Below are positions 11,206 through 21,987 of a stretch of DNA of 64,000 nucleotides, piece after piece (position 1 is the first letter of the stretch; every line of letters begins with the position of its first letter). The DNA comes from Cryptomeria japonica (Eukaryota; Streptophyta; Pinopsida; Cupressales; Cupressaceae). A model generated the notes under the pieces. It saw only the letters and a list, made by a program, of their open reading frames with translations. It ran no database searches and was not told where the DNA came from. Made by a program: the position numbers and the translations under genes. The stretch covers positions 186,108,449-186,172,448 of the forward strand of contig NC_081411.1 in NCBI RefSeq assembly GCF_030272615.1, in the 5' to 3' direction.

Positions 11206-14200
11206 CTCCCCCTTAATGTTAATAGGGGATCACATGTCAATTTCCATAGAAGAAAAAATGAAGCACCCCAGTAATGTAGGTCTTCTTTGACAGTGATAAA
11301 TAGGGACACAAATATATGCCAACATGAAGATCATGCATTCTGGACTACATGAAAGTCATCTTGTCATAATTTATAATCCCAGTGTTTTAAAAATGATGGT
11401 GTGAGGTCTTAAAAAATTATATTGGAGCCACGGTCCCCTCAAATTAGCCTCTCCCCAGGTTCATTACATAGTGCCCGTAGGTCTTAATACAATGCTTTTA
11501 CAAGTGGAAGATTTACAAGGAGAAGAATTTACAAATGCCCGTAGGACTTAAGCACAAATGTGCCTATAGGACTTACTAATGCCTACCTGCAGTAATTAAA
11601 ACAAAAAGGACATACATATGCCTATCTGTAGGCTTAAAGGACTTACTAATGCCTATATAGGTCTTATTTCATACCTATTATAACATATGCCTACCCGTAG
11701 GATTTAAAAACTAGGATTTAGCCAGTAGGTGGTGTCATTGGCATGCACGCTCCCCCTCAATGGCATCATCTAAGGCCAAGCATTATTGAATTTGGAGCAT
11801 ATAATGCCTAAAGTTCTTATGCCTATTAGGTTTTAAATCTAGGATTTAGCCACTAGGTGGTGTCATGTACACTCCCCCTTAATGACATCACCTCAAAGCC
11901 AATCACTACATAGAGGATTTCAAAGTGTTGGCTAAAATTATAATATATAGTATGTGCTCATGATCTTCAAAGTGTTTTTATTATAGAATGATTTCACTTT
12001 AGTGAGGTGCCCATGATCTTCAAGGTACCTTTATTATAGAATATTTTCACTTGAGTGAGGTGCCCATGATCTTCAAGGTGCCTTTATTATAGAATGTTTT
12101 CACTTGAGTGAGGATCTTCAATGTTCGTTTTGATCTTTAGAAATGATATTCTCTAGAAGGAGTAAAGTAACTTCAAGTAATATGGTACTTTCATATGTAT
12201 AAAAATGGAACTCTTCCATAAATCTTCAAGGCCATATTGATTCTTCAAGAGCTACATTCATATTTTGCCCATTCGATTCAAAGATAGATAGAAGATAGTC
12301 TTCTCATTAAAGTATTGCATCATCCATATAATAATGCTTGCACCAATTTGCATAATAACACATAACCTCATCATAAAAGAAACAATATAGTTAGTAACTT
12401 AGTAATCAATTAAACTTGATCTTTGGTGCAAAGAAAGAGCACTATTATTTTTGTCATTTTCCAAAGATCATATAATATTCCTTATAAAATTATAGTCCAA
12501 TGATTGGTAGAAAGGAGATCAACATATATTTTCATGAGAATAGGAAATTTGTTGTCTTGTTTAAAAATACAAAAAATAGACATGCTACTACATATAGTAA
12601 TGATCCATAAAAAATTAAGCAATGGGTGAGCTATCCTTTCTAGGTTTGCTCCCCAGATAGTTTATAAGGGCGATAGTCACCCTTTATAAATAGTATGATT
12701 GAAAAAATGGATCAAATATAGAATAGAATAATAAATCACTTGGATCTCCAAAATAGGATGCTAATGAGAAATTTTTAAATTTACTTATGAATATTTAATA
12801 ATCTTTATATTTCATTAGTAAATATTTTATCCTCTATCCATAGATGATCATTGTGATAATTTGATAGTAAATCATTCGTACATCAAACATAGTACAAGTA
12901 GGAATATCCTCAATGTTAATATAATGCATATCCTTCATCAAGTACTAAAAAAAAAATGATGTTCCTTCCTTTATTCCTACTAGTTCATATGTGACTTTTT
13001 GTGATGCACTTAAAGGACTAATATAAATAATAATAGCTACTTTGGGAGGGCCACTTGAGAATATGAACTAAGACTAGATGAATCAACTGTATTAAAAATT
13101 CATATGGAAGGATCAACACCATTAGTTATGAAGTGCTTGTTTATTTGTTCATGTCTCACTAACAAGTTATTTATCAAAGATAGCATAAAGTGACAAAAGA
13201 GACATTACTACATCCACCCATACTAAATGCCTATCAAAGATATTATAAAGAATAGTTATAAGGGAATTATAAAACATCAACAATTATAATGGATGATCTA
13301 GGAAAGGACAAGTCTACACCATCTCTTATAACATTGTGAAAGAAACCCCATTAAGTCTATTCTTCATATATATACCTAATATTCCATGAAATTAAATTAT
13401 TTATTCTGTGCATATCCAACTATCATTGTAGTCTTAATCCATTTGACTTGGATTCTTTCAAATAGTTCACTTCCCTTGTGTATTTTGAAAAATAAAATAA
13501 AATGTTGGTTTAACATTTTCACTAATGAAGCATTTCCATAAAAAGTGTGTACATGTTTATTCATAAAGTACATATGACTCTCTATGACATGTCTAACTTA
13601 TAGATAAAAAACTCATGCTTTCACAAGACACATTAAGAGTTACATATTTTTGCTTCCAAGTGAGCCATTTTGTCCAAAAATATCATATTTGGTCCATCTT
13701 GAAGTGTTAAAAGTGTCCATGTAAGGGTTAGAGTCATTTATGTCAAAAATACAAAAATTGTAAAAATTGTAAAGTTGCAACATTGCCAAAAAGTGCAACA
13801 AAGGTGTAAAAATGAAATACATTGGTCATGAGGTGGTTAGAGTAGTTAGAAAGGAGTTGGAAATAGTTTATAAAATAATTTTTGGTTGAAATCAAGAGGG
13901 TAGATCAGTTTGGAGGGGATTTGACAAAGATTAGCCATCAACCCTCAAACTGTCATGAGGTTTGAAGGAATCTGTGGCTGTCATAAATCCATGGAGGATC
14001 CCATTTGGTGTAATTTTTATATGTAGAAGTTATTGAATGATATATTAATGAAATATATTTCATATGAATCATTTCTTATGCTTTTTTGTGGAGTATTTGG
14101 CAAGATATGTTTATCTTTACAATAATTGTCAAAACCCTACCAAGGGTTACCCATTTTTGGGAAAATGCTCAAAAATTTTGATTTAACCATTGGATATGGC

Positions 14201-15848
14201 TAAAATTTTGAGAGGAATTATTTAACTCAGTAATATAAGTCTGACTGAAGCAATTGTATTTATAATAAATATTGTAAACGCTATTGATGACTGTTTGTTA
14301 CAGTTCATGGTGAAAGGCAGACAAGTGAAGGCAGCAACAGTCTAGTTGCAGCATTTGGTGTCGTCACATGAAAAATAGTAATTAAGAAAGAATATATGTG
14401 TTGGAAATTTATCTAAATCTTCTTTCCAGTTCTTTTTGTCTTACTTAATTTGGTTAATAATTGAATTTTGTGTTGTTATTTTGGTGAAAATAATTTTTAA
14501 AGGATGAAACCCTGAACTAGGGTATTCTATGAAAATAAAGAATTTGTTCTCTCATGTTATGGTGAATGTTATGATCTGAAACCTTGAATTAAGGTTTGTA
14601 GGGATGTAATATAACCTTTGAAATTGGTTTGGAATTGAGAATAATTTTTTGTCTTTTTATATGCCTCTTAATTCAAGTTTAAAGTCTACCCTTGAATTAA
14701 GGTTTTATGGTTTGTGATAGATGCTCTGCATCAATGCTTTTTATGATAACTAGTTCAATATTAATTGATCATTGTGTTTGGCCCATAACAATGCACTATC
14801 AATGTTAAAGGATAGTTACCTTTTCACAAAAGGCACATCATTTAGATTTAGATTTTGTATAGGGTTTTGATCTATTAAAGAGAACATACCTCTCAAAAAA
14901 TGTATAAAATCAATAAGATTGATTGAAACATAAACTATTTGATATAAGATGAATGTAAAATGGTTGTGTTCATGTACTTTTTTTGAGATGGTGTAACTCA
15001 TTTATTAATTTTTTAATTGATTTAATGTTAAAAATCAATCAAGTGAAGATCTTTTAGCAACAAAAGAAGTTGTGGGATGGATTTTCCTAAGGTTATTAAA
15101 AAAAGTATCATGGAGATATAGTTAGATATCGTATTATTAAATTGTATATACTTTAGATCCTCTTGAAAACAAATCTAGTCTTGTTGGAAAGAATCATGAT
15201 AGTCTTATTTGAGATATTTTTTTGTATATATATAGTTAGTAAGGAATCTAGAAAGCTAATCTAGAAAGCTAATGGTTTCTTCACCTTGTTATCTCAAAAC
15301 ATGAGTAGGTATCAAGTATACACAATAACTTTAAAATATTATTTTTGACACTATACTATAATGTATTATATGGTATTGTAAAGGAATGAATATATAAATA
15401 GGGATATCATTATCATTATTTAGATATCCACATATATTATATATGATGCAATCTATTAAAAGGTCTTGTCAATTATCAAGTATCCACTTAATATAAATTT
15501 AATTTAATAGTAATTGAAGTAATAGTTTATTTATTAGAGTAATTAATTTATGAGGTTGATGAAATAAAAAAATCTCAAAGCCAAATTTTGAAAAAAAAAT
15601 TAATATTTACCTCTTATGATGTATGCTCAAATGTCAACTTTTATGAGGCCAACTTTTTAATATAATCACATTGGTCAATGAAGATAATTATTTTTTTAAT
15701 ATAATATAAGATGCAATTCTCTAAAAAATACATAGTAGAAAGGAAGAGATACTGCCCATATTTGTTGATTAAGCATAAATAAGGTTTCCATCAAATTTTA
15801 TATGTCTTCTAGTATAACCTGTAAAAATAATTAGTACTAGCCTAACCT
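11206..15848 (-). other. Non-coding interior of element C with short repeats
   Basis: No coding signal on either strand; openings such as 13640-13822 and 14816-15001 look random. Two repeat sets stand out: three 53-bp tandem copies at 11954-12112, and a direct repeat of aggatttagccaNtaggtgg followed by a CTCCCCCT tract at 11703 and 11843. The phrases tgccta and taggactt recur many times between 11440 and 11720. The rest (12300-15800) is AT-rich and featureless to me. Confidence 0.7.
11954..12112. repeat. Tandem repeat, 3 x 53 bp, inside element C
   Basis: The copies are 11954-12006, 12007-12059 and 12060-12112. Each starts gtgc(t/c)catgatcttcaa and ends cactt(t/g)agtgag. Copies 2 and 3 differ by only a few bases; copy 1 is more diverged. 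Confidence 0.9.
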
Positions 15849-15860
15849 ACTCTGATACCA
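15849..15860 (-). promoter_or_regulatory. Primer binding site of element C
   Basis: On the minus strand it reads TGGTATCAGAGT, one base from the standard Copia site, directly beside the LTR at 15861. It sets the minus orientation of C. Confidence 0.85.
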
Positions 15861-16382
15861 TGTTAGAAATTAGGATCTAAGGATAATAATCATTATAAAC
15901 AACATTATAAAGTAAATCAAATATGAAACATACATGCAAAATGTATGCATTACACAAGATATACATGGGGAAAACCCTTTCGGGTAAAAAAACCCCATAA
16001 AGCATCATTTAATTAAAACACTTACAAATATAGTCTATAATAAAATAGACATGAACCTAGGGACACTCCTCCAATACTTCCACATGGCCAATAATACCTC
16101 ATATGCATAGTGATACAACTCACCATAAAGCTAAAAAATCACACACCTCTCAAATGAGAGAGAACCTCCTTAAATATAAGAGGAAGGGTGACTTCACTAG
16201 TCACACCTTTTCAATAACCCCCACTCATAAATAATTAATAATCTAATAGTTATTATATTATAATTATTTCAAATGGGATATGCATATAAATCATATAATA
16301 TATAAGGTTTTATAACCTTATATTAGAATATTATATATAAATGTTATAAGGCTGTGATCCCTAATAACATTATGTTCTAACA
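15861..16382 (-). repeat. 5' LTR of element C
   Basis: A 522-bp partner of 10685-11205 with the same TGTTAGAA...TTCTAACA ends, followed on the right by the TSD AAACT (16383-16387). Confidence 0.9.
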
Positions 16383-16387
16383 AAACT

Positions 16388-16879
16388 GCTATGCATGCAA
16401 CAAGTTTGGACATAGAGCATTTGAATGCAGGTCTGTCTTGCACAACACTAGAAGCTATCCTCAAAGGAGTCAAGGATTTTTTCTTGAATCCTTTGTGAAC
16501 CAGAATCCAAATTGGTATAATAACCTATAATCATTAGTCAGGTAGTGGTGGCTATCAAGTGGCAATCGGTTGGAGAGCAACCTGCTTGTTCTATCATGGT
16601 AGCAGTCACATTACTACAACTTGCAGAAGAAAGAAGGGAAACATGAATAATGGACCATCTAGAGCACCTGGAATGGTATGCTATCATTGCAACAAATTGG
16701 GTCACATAGCCAGAATCTGCAGGATGAGAAAGAACATATCGAATGATATACCGATCACTCCGGAAGGAAAGATTGATGTTGAAATTGTTCAAGCGGATAT
16801 GAAGAAAACTTGGAAAAAGAAACCAGAAGAAGTGTCACAAGAAGAACCGGTTTCTGCACCTAGTGTGGAAATCTTTTAA
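16388..16879 (+). pseudogene. Gag-like zinc-knuckle ORF of B, 3' part
   Basis: This continues the ORF broken by C. It contains a good CCHC knuckle CYACNKFGHRAFEC (straddling the insertion site), a degenerate CLFYHGSSHITTTC, and a good CYHCNKLGHIARIC at 16679-16720. With the knuckle before C, that makes a series of about four knuckles. A stop at 16528 and a frameshift separate the first from the later two. The tail is acidic/basic mixed and ends at 16879. The element M homologue also has several knuckles. Nucleic-acid binding is the likely role by family. Confidence 0.75.
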
Positions 16880-17340
16880 CTGGCAAACTAAGCTACAGAA
16901 AAGCTTAGGGGGAGCAAATTGGTGAAATGTTTCGAACCCTTAGTTTATATCGGTAAAAGACCTTAACCGGTATGTGTTACCTGTCAATCGGCAAAAGACT
17001 GGAAATGGTAAAAGGAAAATTAGGGTTTATGCCCTAATGATGGTGCATTTATTATGATAGGTGAAGAATCTATTTATAAGGGATTCTTATCATCATTTTC
17101 ACTTATCAATTTGTGAGTGAAGAAATTTTCAAGTACAGAGCGACAAAAGGCTATTTTCTTTGCAATTCAAAGAGATTTCAAATCTTTGCAGTAGAATCTG
17201 GAGATAGTCTCATTCACTCAAATGAAGAACACAAAGTAGTAATCCAGCAACCAAAGTAGTGTGTAGCAAAGCTGAATTTGCAAACCCTAAATTTTGGAAT
17301 TCTGAAGGTATTTATCAAAATTCTTGTTTATCTGTTTATC
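16880..17340 (+). promoter_or_regulatory. Gap between the two ORFs of B, with promoter-like sequence
   Basis: It has no ORF. It contains aagcttagggggagcaaattgg (a purine tract as found near LTRs), several ccggt/accgg motifs, and a TATA-like tatttataag at 17071-17080, about 270 bases before the ATG of the aORF. M has a comparable gap with ttatataac before its aORF. An internal promoter serving the aORF is inferred; it could also be just a leader. Confidence 0.4.
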
Positions 17341-20300
17341 ATGGCTTCTGCATCGCACTCCAGTTCTAGTGCACCTATTGATTTAGTGCATTTTATCCAA
17401 TGGAAGATGAAATATAATGCCCTATCCTAGATACTCGCTAGAGTTATAGTGGAAGGTGATATTTCAGGGTATATTGATTGTAAATTGGAAGACCTAGGAT
17501 CACTAGTGATTCATTCTTAGCTAGGTCTATTCTGCATGGATGACAAGAAGATCAAACCCGAATATAGCATCCTGGAAAGGAAGAAACTTCAAAATGCGGT
17601 GTACTTTCTTGAAGAGTTCATGGAAGATCACATCTACATCATTCTGAGAAGAGTGCATGGTGACAAAATGTATCTTGAGAGGACACATGAGATAATGCCT
17701 GAAGCTATTCACATCATCATCAGTTTCTATAACACTGGTGAGGTGCCAGCCCTAAGAAAAGTCATCAAGACTGAAATGATGAAGCTCAATGGTTCTTTGA
17801 GCGACCAACAAGGAATGACCATCAACACCATCAAGGATGATCTGGTCAAGTATGCTTGCATGGTGATTGGGTACTGGACATTCTATACCAACAGAATTAA
17901 CTTTGTCTATGCAGTTGCGGTTAATGCTGCCTATAGAATGATCATGGAAGATGCCTCATTTGATCTATGCACCTGTATGCAGAGGTAACTTCTAGTAAAC
18001 CTGAAGTCTATCAAATAGGACAATGCCTTAAGATTTAAATTTGGACAACTGTTGGTAGGTTTTTTTTTCTACTTTCAAAGCTATTTCCTAGGAGTCAGTG
18101 ATATTCAATGGTCTACTGACCAACCGGTTACCAAACAAATCAGAGAAAGCCTCCAAGTGGTGGGAACTAGTTATCCTAAAGTCTTGAACAAATACTTTGA
18201 TGAATTCAAGTGGAAGATGAGCCAGCGGACATTCTCAAGAAGTATGAAGAGGAAATTTTCTTTAGCATCAGAGTATATGAGTTCATAATGGAGGCAGTTG
18301 AGCCTAGAATAGAAAAAGTGGAACCCATGGGATATGAGGTGATGTATGACATGCTTGATGGGTATGCCTCACCTCTTGATCCAAAGAAGAAGAGAATCGG
18401 AACCTATTTGGAAAGTGTAACATTGGGTGAAGAACCTTTAGTGAAGAAGGGAAAAGCAGTGTCATCGGTATCGGCACCTGTTACCTCAGCAAGTCCTAAA
18501 GTGACCAAGCGGTCACCAGCAAACAAGAAACCGAAAGTTGCATCTGCCAAGGTATTTGAGAGAAAGAAAAAGACCAAAGGCAACACACTAGACTTTGAGG
18601 ACATAGAACCTGAAGTGCAGCCTAAGAAGACTAGGCAAATAAGGAAGAAGGCAAAGACAACCAGCAATGAATCAGCATTGTCAGCATCAGTAAATATAGA
18701 CATTTCCTCTTACAAACCATTGACACATTGTCAAAGGACTATCAAGAATGTTAGGAGAAAAGTGCTAAGTGATTTAATAGATTATTTTGATGATTTTAAT
18801 GATAATGAAAAGGAGGAAGTCGAACAGGAAGTTATTCAATATCTATGTATTAATGACCGGTTGCCATCAGAAATTAGATCTGTGACACCGGATTCTTTGT
18901 ACAATTCTTTAGATAACAAATGGCGCATTGCCATAGAAAAGGAATAGGAAATAAGAGAGGAAATCTTTGCACAGTATTTTCCTGATGTGTCAAATTCAGA
19001 GCTTGATGAAATCATGGATAAGTCAAAGGCCTCTTCTTCATGAGAAGAAGAAGACTCTTGTTACTGGAAGGCAAAGTCTATTAAGTGGTGAAAGATACAC
19101 ACTCACATGCCAAAGTCGCTCTGAGATTGCATCGAGTGTCTAAAGACAACAAGAAGGCTGAACAAGAATTGGAAACCAGAAAACCAGATGAGGTATATGA
19201 TAGTGAAGGAGAACCGGTTATTGAACAGATGGACACTATTGATGTTGATGCTTTGGATGGTGAAAATGTCACTCCAGATGCAACAAAGGAAAAGGCTAAT
19301 AAAGAGAGAGTGGACAAGGGAAAATGGGATAAAGAAAAGGTAGAGAAGCAGAAAATGGACAAAGATAAGGCTGACAAAGAGAAAGCAAAGAAAGAGAAAA
19401 AGAAACAAGAGGAAGAGAAGAGGAAACAAGAAGAAGAGGAGAAGAAACAAGAAGAGGAGAAGAGAAAAGAAGAAGAGACGAAGAAATGGGAAGAGGAGAA
19501 GAGGAAAGAAGAAGAGAAAAGGAAACAAGAAGAGGAGAAGAAGAAAAAGGAAGAGGAGAAGAGGAAACAGGAAGAGGAGAAGAAGAAAGAAGAAGATAGA
19601 AAGAAGGAATAAGAGAAGAGAAAGAAAGAAGCAGAGGAGAAAAAGAAGGCTAAAGAGGAAAAGAAAAGAGCTAAAAAGAAGAAGGAAGTGACCAAGAGCA
19701 CATAAGTGGAGACCCCAAAGGCAACCGGTGGTCAAGCCAAACTGGCTGACATCACCAGTCCTATTGACCTCCAATCTAAAAATGAATCAAAACTTCTCCA
19801 AAGCATTAATCTTGCACAAGAGTGACTGGAAGCGTTAAAGAGGAAGAAGGAGCAAGATGTTATTCAAACTATGGTGGACACACTTACCAGTTTGATTCTT
19901 GGTACTAACCTTCCTAGTACTGATTCCTCTCTGACCCAACTAAAACTTCTATGCACAGTTATAGAGGGCCAAGTAGAAAGCCTGGAAGATGTTGTTGAAG
20001 CAAATGCATAGAAGAAGCATCAAAAGGCACTAAACACTACCTTAGTGAAGAAACTGAACGAGCTCCAGTCTAAACTTCAGAAAGAGAAGAAGGACATAAG
20101 AGATGCTATGGATGAGGGAAAACTACTACTCAGTAAGATAAGCCAACCCCATCTATTTTGTGATGATGTGCTTGCACAAAAGGAAAAACTACAATCTAAT
20201 TTGTAGGCATGTATAAGAACCTTTAAGATGCCCTATGATTCCTTCACTACATATGGGCAAACCGTTCACTAGTTTCAGCTCCAGTCTACCAGGATAGAGT

Positions 20301-20571
20301 TGGAGATTAGCAACCAGACCCAACATTTGTAGGAACTTCAACTAGTTCTACTACCCAAACTACAAATACTTCCGAAGTGTTATCTCAATCTGGATGCCTT
20401 AACGTCACTCAAGAGATGAGTACCTTGGATGCCATGGAAGAATAGGTATCCCAAATGCAAACAGAAAGTGAGGTGGCTACCTCATTACTTGAATCATGGT
20501 CTTTATCCATGAAGACCTTTATGCGGGATTTTAAATCAGTTTTTGATAAGTTTCACTCATTATTGTCATAA
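17341..20571 (+). pseudogene. Large extra ORF (aORF) of element B, function unknown
   Basis: It starts at ATG 17341 (MASASHSSSSAPIDLVHFIQ) and can be followed to TAA 20571 through several stops (near 17430, 17520, 17986) and a frameshift near 18220. An N-terminal globular region (17536-18390) aligns with the aORF of M: RVHGDKMYLERTHEI with RVHEEFMWLDSIFKI, VTKQIRESLQVVG with VGKQILESFTSMG, and YEFIMEAVEPR with DETWMEAVSPR. Then come a basic Lys-rich linker (18390-18700), an acidic patch, a long Lys/Glu/Gln coiled coil (19321-19700) and a helical tail with a conserved-looking end (MKTFMRDFKSVFDKFHSLL). No enzymatic motif is seen. It is not an envelope by any signal I can see: no signal peptide or membrane span. 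Confidence 0.7.
19321..19700 (+). repeat. Purine-only coding repeat for a Lys/Glu/Gln coiled coil
   Basis: The plus strand is almost pure A and G here, built from degenerate 15- to 24-bp units coding KRKQEEE-like heptads. It sits in the aORF of B. The long open frames on the opposite strand (Phe/Leu/Ser-rich) are shadows of this composition bias. Confidence 0.8.
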
Positions 20572-20841
20572 ATATTTATTATAATGAGAAACAGGGGTTA
20601 TTTTGCAGTACTTTGTCATTGTTGGCAAAGGGGGAGTAGTATTCTGTATTTAAAATTTTGATGAATGCTATGTATACTTTCATTTTTATCTCTTTAAGGA
20701 AGTAGTATACATTGTATTTTCTGCAAAAGGGATAGTGTATATGCTTAGGGGGAGTAATTTTGATTATGGCATATTTTTATTGTAAAACACTTAGATGTCA
20801 AAATTTTCCTAAGTGTTGCCATCAATGCCAAAGGGGGAGAT
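20572..20841 (+). promoter_or_regulatory. 3' untranslated region of B with three purine tracts, last one the polypurine tract
   Basis: Purine tracts lie at 20626-20636 (CAAAGGGGGAG), 20746-20754 (TAGGGGGAG) and 20830-20841 (AAAGGGGGAGAT). The last abuts the right LTR and is the expected plus-strand primer. The phrase GCCATCAATGCCAAAGGGGG just before the LTR recurs almost unchanged in M, G and H. Confidence 0.75.
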
Positions 20842-21982
20842 TGTTGGCATTCTTGATGATGATGTTGTGATTGTCATTGATGGACATGCACTTGCTTTGA
20901 GATCACTTTTTGTATGTATGAGTTATGCTCAACCGGTATTTGTTCCAACCGGTATTATGTATTATAGTCTTTAGACTATCGATGTTTTGCAGAAAAGTGT
21001 TTACCGATGTCAAGCGGTATGAAGACCTCAAGTGGTTCAAGGATCTCAAGTGGAATGAAGGAACTTAAGCGACAGTTATCATTTTTCCCAGTCTTCATTT
21101 TTGACAACTGGTAATTGGTTAATGTATGAACCAGTATTACTCTGTGATGAGTTACCAACCAGTATTTTTGTGATGAGTTATCATCCACCGATACTTTGGC
21201 AGTGATTCTGTACCATGTTACCAAATGTGTCTAGATGCACTGAACCTAGGAACTTGCAATGTAATCCTATTGGATCGACATGAAATCAGATTCCTTTATT
21301 AGGACATCATGTCTAGGGTTTTAGACGTTGTTAGGGTTTTAGGTGTTTGATGAGGTTTTTGTATGTGCAATCTTAGAAGAGAAGATCAGGTATGTGTGAA
21401 TAAATAGAGTGTGGATATATTGAAGACTGAAGTAATGTGAAATGCATTAACAATGAGCTATCATGGATCTAACCAAGCAAACTGTGCTATTTTCTAGATC
21501 ACTCACTTGTTGATTACTCACATCTTCAACAAGTCTGACACGCTTAACCGAGTAGGCCCAGAAAAGCCTTTGTAAATTCTCTAACAAGGTGGTTCACAAC
21601 TATGGACTTGAAATCCTCTCACAAGGTAGTCTTTGATCAAAATTATCTCCTAACAAAGATTGAGATTCCTAACAAGATCTGTTCGGGTGAAGAACATTGT
21701 ATGACCTTAACCGGTCTGGTTTCTATTTTGTAGATAGTTACTTGTGAGTCTCAAATCACCGTGGTTTTTCCCATTTGGGTTTCCATGTCAAAATCTCATG
21801 TGTTATGGTGATTGTGCTCTTGTGGTTGAATGCCTTATTTGCTATTTGGTTTGCATTTTCTTTAACCGGTTTGTTAGTAAATCTATTATACTAGTTGACT
21901 GCTAAATTGTTTAAGTGTTTTAGTTCAATATTTTTTAGTATACTAATTCATCCCCCCCCCTTGCCCTCCTTAGTATTCATAA
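20842..21982 (+). repeat. 3' LTR of element B
   Basis: This is the partner of 8693-9856, starting TGTTGGCATTCTTGATG. By alignment with the left LTR it ends at about 21982 (ttcataa, where the left copy has ttcctca). The following ATGTG (21983-21987) repeats the five bases before 8693. TTGTCATTGATGG lies at 20871-20883. Confidence 0.85.
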
Positions 21983-21987
21983 ATGTG

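Larger units (their letters stand above)
10685..16382 (-). mobile_element. Element C: non-coding LTR derivative (LARD-like) nested in B
   Basis: The LTRs are 10685-11205 and 15861-16382, both running TGTTAGAA to TTCTAACA, with TSD AAACT at 10680-10684 and 16383-16387. The primer site (TGGTATCAGAGT on the minus strand, 15849-15860) abuts the right LTR, and a purine tract (AGGGGGAG on the minus strand, 11206-11213) abuts the left one, so C is minus-strand. The 4.6 kb interior has no protein homology and no ORF above about 60 codons. Removing C joins the two halves of B's zinc-knuckle region in frame. Its LTRs differ at roughly 20-25 positions by eye, so it is not recent. Confidence 0.9.
8693..21982 (+). 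mobile_element. Element B: LTR element with gag-like ORF and large extra ORF, no pol
   Basis: The LTRs are 8693-9856 and 20842-21982, and the 5-bp TSD ATGTG lies at 8688-8692 and 21983-21987. A canonical TGGTATCAGAGC primer site follows the left LTR, and a polypurine tract precedes the right one. The interior holds a gag-like coiled-coil/zinc-knuckle ORF and an aORF. I find no protease, integrase, reverse transcriptase or RNase H, so it is non-autonomous. Element C interrupts the gag-like ORF. LTR ends, primer site and purine tracts are Copia-type and match elements M, G and H. Both ORFs carry stops, so this copy is dead. Confidence 0.85.

Noticed and set aside
11954-12112. Three evenly spaced repeats as a CRISPR-like array
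   Set aside because: The repeats are directly adjacent with no spacers and the DNA is from a plant retroelement; an ordinary tandem repeat.
13640-15001. Small ORFs inside element C as possible genes
   Set aside because: About 60 codons each, AT-driven, no similarity to retroelement proteins.
19081-19774. Long open frames on the minus strand (206 and 223 codons), rich in Ser, Phe and Leu
   Set aside because: They are the reverse complement of the purine-only Lys/Glu coding repeat; stop codons are simply rare in such sequence.
17341-20571. The aORF as a retroviral-type envelope gene
   Set aside because: No signal peptide, no membrane-spanning segment and no glycoprotein-like features; it is highly charged and helical.
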